This document shows positions 14,106 to 18,965 of a stretch of 18,965 nucleotides of DNA, in pieces (the first letter of the stretch is position 1; each line of letters begins with the position of its first letter). The notes under the pieces were generated by a model. That model was given only the letters and a program-made list of their open reading frames with translations, was not told the DNA's origin and ran no database searches. Location: positions 1 through 18,965 of the forward strand of contig CAAGGJ010000064.1 in assembly GCA_900769345.1 (NCBI GenBank), given 5' to 3'. Position numbers and translations under genes: made by a program. The stretch is from Bacteroidales bacterium (GTDB lineage: Bacteria > Bacteroidota > Bacteroidia > Bacteroidales > Muribaculaceae).

Positions 14106-15650
14106 TTACTTGGCGGCGAGTGTTACCACGGGCACGAGCATCTCTTCCATCGATATTCCACCGTGCTGAAAGGTGTCGGTGTAGTATTGGGCATAGTAGT
14201 TATAGTTGTTGGGGTAGGCAAAGAAGTCGTGGTCGCCGGCGAAGATGTAGGTCGACGAGATGTTGGGCGATGGTAGTCCGAAGGCCAGCGGTTTTTTTAT
14301 CTCATACACCTGCTTGGGATTGTAGTTGAGTGCTTTTCCTACCTTGTAGCGCAGATTGGTGTTGACATTTTTGTCACCTATCACTTTTATGGGGTTGTCC
14401 ACGCGTATGGTGCCGTGGTCGGTTGTAATCACCACTTTATAGCCTTTTTCGGCAATTCGGCGGAAGAGTTCGAGCGCAGCGGAGTGTTTAAACCACGATT
14501 CGGTGATTCCGCGATATGCGGCATCGCTGTTGGCGAGTTCGCGAATCATTTTCGACTCGGTGCGAGCATGCGAGAGCATGTCTACAAAGTTGAGCACCAC
14601 CACATTGAGGTCGTACTGCGAGAGCGAATTAAATTTGTTGAGCAGCGCCTCGCCGGCAGCCGAATCGTTGATTTTATTATAGGAGAATCGGTAGTTTTTG
14701 CGGAAGCGGTCGAAGATGGTCTGAATGAGAGGCGATTCGTTGAGGTTTTTGCCTTCCTCTTCGTCCTCGTCGACCCAAAGGTCGGGGAACATCTTGGCTA
14801 TCTGCACCGGCATCAATCCGGAGAAGATGGCATTACGGGCATATTGCGTGGCGGTGGGCAAGATAGAAGTGTAGATGGCATCTTCTACCACATTGAAGTA
14901 TTCGCTCAGCAAAGGCGACACGCTGCGCCACTGGTCGAGGCGGAAATTGTCGATTACGATGAAGAACACCTTCTCGCCTTGGTCGAGCAGCGGGAATATC
15001 TTGGTCTTGAAGAGTTCGTGGCTCATGAGCGGATGGCGCTCGGTGGTGACCCAAGTCTCGTAGTTGCGTTTCACAAATTTGGCGAAAGCCTTGTTAGCCT
15101 CGGTTTTCTGCATTTTGAGCAGCTCCTCCATATTGGTTTCGGCGCTCGATAGGGTAAGTTCCCATCGCACGAGCGTGTTGTAGATTTCATACCAATCTTC
15201 TATTGAAGTGGCATTATTGATGAGCATGGCTATGTTTTGAAACTGCTGCTGATAGAGCGAAGTGGCTTGCTGCGACACAATGGCGCTGCTGTGCAAGTTT
15301 TTCTTGATGGAAAGGAGTATCTGATTGGGGTTGACGGGCTTGATGAGGTAGTCGGCTATCTTGTTGCCGATGGCTTGATTCATGATGTTCTCCTCTTCGC
15401 TTTTTGTAATCATTATCACCGGCACATTGGGGTTGGAAATCTTTATCTGCGAGAGCGTTTCGAGGCCACTGATGCCGGGCATGTTCTCGTCGAGGATAAT
15501 GAGGTCGAAGGTAGATGAAGCGGCGGCATCGAGGGCATCGCGTCCGTTCGACACGGTGACCACTTCATAACCCTTGGCGCGAAGAAACATTATGTGGGGC
15601 TTCAGCAAATCTATTTCATCGTCGGCCCATAAGATAACTCCTTGATTCAT
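14106..15650 (-). CDS. porX: PorX: response regulator with PglZ/alkaline phosphatase-like domain
   Basis: In P. gingivalis PorX is the response regulator that links the histidine kinase PorY to type IX secretion. The 514-residue product starts with a CheY-like receiver: acidic pocket Asp10-Asp11, phosphoacceptor Asp54 (in ILDENMPG), Thr82 and Lys104-Pro105. A helical linker (about 120-220) leads to a PglZ/alkaline phosphatase-type domain (about 225-514) with IDNFRLDQW (233-241), the Thr-rich LPTATQ (264-269), FVDMLSH (355-361), TTDHGT (409-414), GDHDFF (472-477) and His496, so the metal and phosphoesterase sites look intact. Homologs act on cyclic or linear oligonucleotide signals in vitro; the substrate here is unknown. 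The gene is 62 bases downstream of porW on the same strand, so the two are likely co-transcribed. Confidence 0.93.
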   Translation of the reverse strand: MNQGVILWADDEIDLLKPHIMFLRAKGYEVVTVSNGRDALDAAASSTFDLIILDENMPGISGLETLSQIKISNPNVPVIMITKSEEENIMNQAIGNKIADYLIKPVNPNQILLSIKKNLHSSAIVSQQATSLYQQQFQNIAMLINNATSIEDWYEIYNTLVRWELTLSSAETNMEELLKMQKTEANKAFAKFVKRNYETWVTTERHPLMSHELFKTKIFPLLDQGEKVFFIVIDNFRLDQWRSVSPLLSEYFNVVEDAIYTSILPTATQYARNAIFSGLMPVQIAKMFPDLWVDEDEEEGKNLNESPLIQTIFDRFRKNYRFSYNKINDSAAGEALLNKFNSLSQYDLNVVVLNFVDMLSHARTESKMIRELANSDAAYRGITESWFKHSAALELFRRIAEKGYKVVITTDHGTIRVDNPIKVIGDKNVNTNLRYKVGKALNYNPKQVYEIKKPLAFGLPSPNISSTYIFAGDHDFFAYPNNYNYYAQYYTDTFQHGGISMEEMLVPVVTLAAK

Positions 15651-15712
15651 ATAATGATGTTGTTATTTTTTTTTCTAAAAATTTGTATAAATGATAGTGA
15701 ATAAGTGGTGTG

Positions 15713-18571
15713 TTATGGCACTTTAGCCTCCACGTTCTCGGTGTTGAGCGACTCTTGATAGAGGAAATATTCCTCGAGCGAGCGACCCTCGTTGATGAGG
15801 ATATTGAAGTTGTCGGCGCTGATAAGCACCACGCGCACCGATTTCGGCAACTTTTGCATCAACTCGCTTTCTTCGAATATGGTGCGATAGTGTACGAGTT
15901 CGTCGTAGTTGTTAAATCCCTTCACGGCAAGCAACCCGAGTTGTCCGAATGTCATCTGCTCGAGGTCGAAGTCCTGCACTACGAAGGTGGTGAAGTTGTG
16001 ATAAGCCACTTTGTAGAGAATATCGTTGGCAGAGACGCTGTCGGTAGGGTATGCGAGCAGGAATACGTGCGGCTTGTTCTCGTCGTGGGTAAAGGGCGTG
16101 AGATTTTCGCTATTCACTGTAGCTGTACTGTCGGAAGCGAGGCGAGTAGCCCAAATCAAGCCACGAGTATTGGTCGATGAACTCTTAATAGAGCGGCCCG
16201 AATTGAGCTGCTTGAGCATAGCCGAAGCAGTGGGAGAGATGTCGGTCTCGGGATATTGTTCGAGAAGCGTTTTGAGCGACGATTTGAATTTCTCTTCGTC
16301 GTTCTCGGTGACATAGGCGAGAGCATCGAGGAACATAAATTTAGGCATCAACTTCGAGAGTGGATAATCGGTCTGCATACGCGCCAAAGCGCTGTGCACC
16401 TCTTGGTTGCGATTGTTGAGATAAGCGTCGTAGGCTTGCGAGTAGGCATTTTCTTCCTCGTTGAGCATAGCTCGCAGGTTGTCGATGTAGTTGGGGTCCT
16501 GCATAGCTTTGCCGTAGTTGGAGTCGGCAAACTCGGTGACGATGAGTTGTCGGTATACTTCGGCGTTAGCGGTGTCGCCTATGCGCATATATAGCAAATA
16601 GAGGTTGTAGTAAGTGTCGAGTCGATACACATTGTCGGGGTATCGCGAGAGCAGAGTGCTATATTCGTTGACGGCGCTCGGGAAGTCCTCGAGTTTGTCC
16701 TTCAAGATGGTGCCCATGTTGTAGAGACCCTCTTGAATGATGCTGTGGCTATTGTTGATTTCCTCAGGTGTTTTGGGAATCTGCTTTAGGTAGTATTCGG
16801 CATAATGCGGGTCGTCGGCACGCTTGGCAGCTTCGGTATCGGTGTTTTCGGCACTAAGCGAGTCGGTGTTTTCGGTGTTTTCGTCAGAGTCGGTGCTTTC
16901 GCTGCTTTCGGAGTCGGAAACGGCGAAAGTGCTCTTGTTGCGACGGCGCCAGTTGTCCTCAAGTTTGCGGTTACCCCAAATTTTTTGGAATTGCGTTTTG
17001 CCGGCATTTTTGGCGGCGGTGTTGTAGAAATACCACGACTTGTCGGTATTGATATTAAATTGGTTGGGCGAGTTGAGGTTAGAGCCTGATGCATCCGAGC
17101 CCAACGCGTTGGCTTGAGCCAATCGTTCGTCGCGTTCGGCAGCTTCCTGCTCCTCTTTTTCCTTCTTCTTGAGGTCCTCGATTATCTTGTTGATAATGGC
17201 ATTTTGTTGCTCGGGAGTCATGCTCGAGAGACGCAGCAGTGAGTCCTGCAAAGTCACGTTCTGGGCATACACGGCAAGTTCGTCGAGCACATCGCTGCGC
17301 TTTTTGAGGAGTTTGTAGTTGGGATATTCCTCGTCGAGCAGCGGTATTGCTTCGGAGAAGCAGGGTTGCGCCAAGTCGTACTGATGACGGGCAAAATAAA
17401 TGTTGCCCAATGTGATTTGGCTTATGGCTTTATCTATGCCGTTGCGGGTGCTTTTCTCGGCGGCGAGCACATAGTTGGCAATGGCTTGGGTGGTGTCGCG
17501 GCGCGAGAGATAGAGGTTGCCTATGGCATAGTAAATTTGGTCGAGATATTCGCTGTTGCGGTCGAGGCGAGCCATGCCTTTTAGTTTCTTCACCTCCCCC
17601 TTGATGTTGTTGCCGCTAAACACCGCCGACTGCTTGATGCGGGCATTGAATTTGGTGTAATAAGTGGCGCCCGAACTGCCGCCTGCTTTGGCAAAAGCTT
17701 TATAAGCAAGGTCGTTCTGCGCATTGTCGGCATAGAGTTGTCCCAGGAGGAAGTTGAGACGCACCTTTTGAGCGCCGCTGCTGCGGCGAGCCGCCTCGCT
17801 GAGGTAGGGAGTGGCGTCGGCATATTTCTTCTGCTTGATGCAGAAGTCGGTCATTGCCAGATTGTAGAGATAGAGTTGCTGCTTGGAGGTGAGTTTTTCG
17901 GGCTTGACATAGGTTAGAATGTTCTCAGCCTCGGTAATCCAGCCCATAGCGGTGTAGCTGAGAGCCTCCCATAGCTTCGCCTCCATCACGAGGTCGGGTT
18001 TCCAAGTGAAATGGCGAGTGATGTAGTGAAAAGTGGCAGCCGAACTGAGGAAATCGCCCTTCATATACTCAGCCTTAGCCAAAAGGAACCAAGCGTTGTG
18101 GATGAAAGGATTATACTCGTCGCGTTTGAGCCATTCTTTCTCCTTTTCGGAACGTTTGCCGGCTTTTCGTGCGGGTTTTTTCTTGATGGAGTGCAGGGCG
18201 ATGGCTTTCTGCATTTTCTCGATGGTGCGGTCGTAGGAGCCGGATGGCTTTTTAGCCTTTTCGTGAGCGAAAGCCTCGGCAGGATGCACAAAGAGACGCT
18301 TCGAATAGTCGTCCTCATAGTTCTCGGTGAGCTTTATTTGCTCGTTGTAGTGCGTCTCGCCGTTGTAGTACACATTATAGCGAGTGTTAAAAGCTTGCCA
18401 AAAACGCGAACCAGCCGTGTTCTTCTTGGTGCTGCAAGAGCATAAGAACAACACAGCCATCATTCCCAACAAGGCTAATATGTTCAATCGCCGATTTTTC
18501 AAATAATTATATATCCAATGTATTATTAAATAATAACGCAAAATGCCGTCTGATATTATGCTGTGCCCCAT
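15713..18571 (-). CDS. porW: PorW/SprE-type TPR lipoprotein
   Basis: SprE (gliding flavobacteria) and PorW (P. gingivalis) are periplasm-facing lipoproteins needed for type IX secretion. This 952-residue homolog has a lipobox LCSC at Cys46, then the family region NTRYNVYYNG (62-71) and long TPR-like helical repeats (about 150-430). A charged coiled-coil-like stretch (about 455-485) and an acidic Ser/Asp/Glu/Asn/Thr tract (about 551-580) follow. A second TPR block (about 610-780) leads to a C-terminal domain (about 833-935) with the conserved YHNF and FDLEQ segments. The ATG at 18571 gives a signal peptide of 45 residues, long for a lipoprotein; TTG at 18502 would give LKNRR and a 23-residue signal, so the true start is uncertain. 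The porX gene follows 62 bases downstream. Confidence 0.88.
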   Translation of the reverse strand: MGHSIISDGILRYYLIIHWIYNYLKNRRLNILALLGMMAVLFLCSCSTKKNTAGSRFWQAFNTRYNVYYNGETHYNEQIKLTENYEDDYSKRLFVHPAEAFAHEKAKKPSGSYDRTIEKMQKAIALHSIKKKPARKAGKRSEKEKEWLKRDEYNPFIHNAWFLLAKAEYMKGDFLSSAATFHYITRHFTWKPDLVMEAKLWEALSYTAMGWITEAENILTYVKPEKLTSKQQLYLYNLAMTDFCIKQKKYADATPYLSEAARRSSGAQKVRLNFLLGQLYADNAQNDLAYKAFAKAGGSSGATYYTKFNARIKQSAVFSGNNIKGEVKKLKGMARLDRNSEYLDQIYYAIGNLYLSRRDTTQAIANYVLAAEKSTRNGIDKAISQITLGNIYFARHQYDLAQPCFSEAIPLLDEEYPNYKLLKKRSDVLDELAVYAQNVTLQDSLLRLSSMTPEQQNAIINKIIEDLKKKEKEEQEAAERDERLAQANALGSDASGSNLNSPNQFNINTDKSWYFYNTAAKNAGKTQFQKIWGNRKLEDNWRRRNKSTFAVSDSESSESTDSDENTENTDSLSAENTDTEAAKRADDPHYAEYYLKQIPKTPEEINNSHSIIQEGLYNMGTILKDKLEDFPSAVNEYSTLLSRYPDNVYRLDTYYNLYLLYMRIGDTANAEVYRQLIVTEFADSNYGKAMQDPNYIDNLRAMLNEEENAYSQAYDAYLNNRNQEVHSALARMQTDYPLSKLMPKFMFLDALAYVTENDEEKFKSSLKTLLEQYPETDISPTASAMLKQLNSGRSIKSSSTNTRGLIWATRLASDSTATVNSENLTPFTHDENKPHVFLLAYPTDSVSANDILYKVAYHNFTTFVVQDFDLEQMTFGQLGLLAVKGFNNYDELVHYRTIFEESELMQKLPKSVRVVLISADNFNILINEGRSLEEYFLYQESLNTENVEAKVP

Positions 18572-18630
18572 TTATTTTGCCCTATGAGCACGATGTGGCA
18601 CGGCTTGCTTGCAATATTGTGCAATTGCGA

Positions 18631-18693
18631 TGTCCGTTTCAAGTGGCATTTTGTCCGCTTAAAGTACATAATTGTCCGTTTCGCGCCAAATAT
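18631..18693 (+). promoter_or_regulatory. Three 21-bp direct repeats, core TGTCCGYTT, probable operator array
   Basis: TGTCCG begins at 18631, 18652 and 18673, exactly 21 bases apart, with a shared core TGTCCGYTT. Copies 1 and 2 also share AAGT at the same place. Twenty-one bases is two DNA turns, so proteins bound to the copies would sit on one face. The last copy ends one base before the -33 box of the promoter at 18694-18724, the usual place for an activator. The binding protein is not known. Confidence 0.65.
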
Positions 18694-18724
18694 TTTGTTT
18701 CCTGATTTAGATGCTCTAAATTTG
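18694..18724 (+). promoter_or_regulatory. Consensus Bacteroidota promoter
   Basis: TTTG (18694-18697), a 19-base spacer, and TAAATTTG (18717-18724) form a full match to the TTTG/TAnnTTTG consensus at the expected distance. Initiation near 18731 would give a leader of about 200 bases before the ATG at 18931. Confidence 0.75.
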
Positions 18725-18731
18725 CTGCAGA

Positions 18732-18784
18732 TTAATCGAAAAATAATGAAGCCTTAAGACTAAATTTATTAACTTTTCGATTAA
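18732..18784 (+). repeat. 11-bp perfect inverted repeat in the predicted 5' leader
   Basis: TTAATCGAAAA (18732-18742) is the exact complement of 18774-18784, with a 31-base loop. It begins at the predicted transcription start, so the RNA could fold into a hairpin at its 5' end, or the two half-sites could bind a protein. Confidence 0.5.
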
Positions 18785-18930
18785 ATATTTCACTCAGTTG
18801 GAGAGATTTTGCAAGTAGCATGACAGGCTGTTGGCTCGATAATCCCAAATTATTGTGTGGACAAATACGAGTAGGTGCTTGTTTAAATGATACATGGGGA
18901 GGAATGACAATAGAAAAAAAATAAAGAACT

Positions 18931-18965
18931 ATGAGAACGTTATTTAGATTTTTTATATTTGCAGC
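18931..18965 (+). CDS. 5' end of a gene running off the window, probable exported protein
   Basis: ATG at 18931 opens a frame that is still open at the window end after 11 complete codons. The residues, MRTLFRFFIFA, look like the start of a signal peptide (one or two Arg, then a hydrophobic core). It follows the promoter at 18694-18724 and an A-rich leader typical of Bacteroidales starts. The product cannot be identified. Confidence 0.45.
   Translation, partial: MRTLFRFFIFA

Larger units (their letters stand above)
18572..18930. other. Divergent regulatory region, 359 bases
   Basis: No gene is seen between the porW start (minus) and the ATG at 18931 (plus). The stretch holds three 21-bp direct repeats (18631-18693), a consensus promoter pointing right (18694-18724) and an inverted repeat in its predicted leader (18732-18784). 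A 7/8 minus-strand -7-like box lies at 18687-18694 (AATATTTG) but without a matching -33 box. Confidence 0.6.

Noticed and set aside
14415..15152. 245-codon plus-strand open frame inside porX
   Set aside because: It is a shadow of porX, whose receiver and PglZ motifs are clear on the minus strand.
18610..18630. A fourth copy of the 21-bp repeat upstream of the array
   Set aside because: The bases at the expected phase match only TG of the core, so the array is called as three copies.

Overview
The window reads as a chromosomal segment of a gut-type Bacteroidota, order Bacteroidales; the family cannot be fixed, though Muribaculaceae is a reasonable guess. Support comes from several Bacteroidota-style promoters (-7 box TAnnTTTG, usually with an upstream TTTG or TTTT box), few Shine-Dalgarno sites, the acpP-fabF-rnc cluster, and PorX, PorW/SprE and PorE-like proteins, which belong to this phylum.

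Layout. (1) 1-99 is the 3' end of a group II intron (domains V and VI). It is followed by a hairpin-rich stretch without a convincing gene, ending in an apparently bidirectional terminator at 392-433. (2) 477-3020 on the minus strand holds two tandem secreted paralogs. They share a 130-residue C-terminal domain I do not recognise, and one carries a Gly/Asn-rich 20-residue repeat array. (3) 3133-4257 (minus) is a secreted family 3 glycoside hydrolase of the NagZ type. (4) 4716-7172 (plus) is acpP-fabF-rnc with its own promoter and terminator. (5) 7277-9256 (plus) is a PorE-like OmpA lipoprotein. (6) 9352-10938 is an AAA-ATPase-like/PD-(D/E)XK protein, facing a short AraC-type DNA-binding protein at 10953-11273 (minus). 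(7) tRNA-Ala(GGC) lies at 11381-11453, followed by a plus-strand operon: tsaE, a biotin-protein ligase, a LOG-family phosphoribohydrolase and a PduO-type cobalamin adenosyltransferase (11653-14008). (8) porX and porW are on the minus strand (14106-18571), probably co-transcribed with porW first. (9) The last 394 bases are a regulatory region, with three 21-bp direct repeats set against a consensus promoter, leading to the first 12 codons of a gene that runs off the end.

Together: the acpP-fabF-rnc block and the tsaE operon are housekeeping functions (fatty acid synthesis, RNA processing, tRNA t6A modification, protein biotinylation, B12 cofactor formation). The PorE-like, PorW and PorX genes are homologs of type IX secretion parts, but no core channel or motor gene (gldK-N, sprA) is in the window, so an active type IX system cannot be claimed. 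No CRISPR array, insertion sequence transposase, prophage or recognised new system was found. The least explained pieces are the paired secreted proteins, the phased repeats before the right-hand gene, and the hairpin cluster next to the intron.
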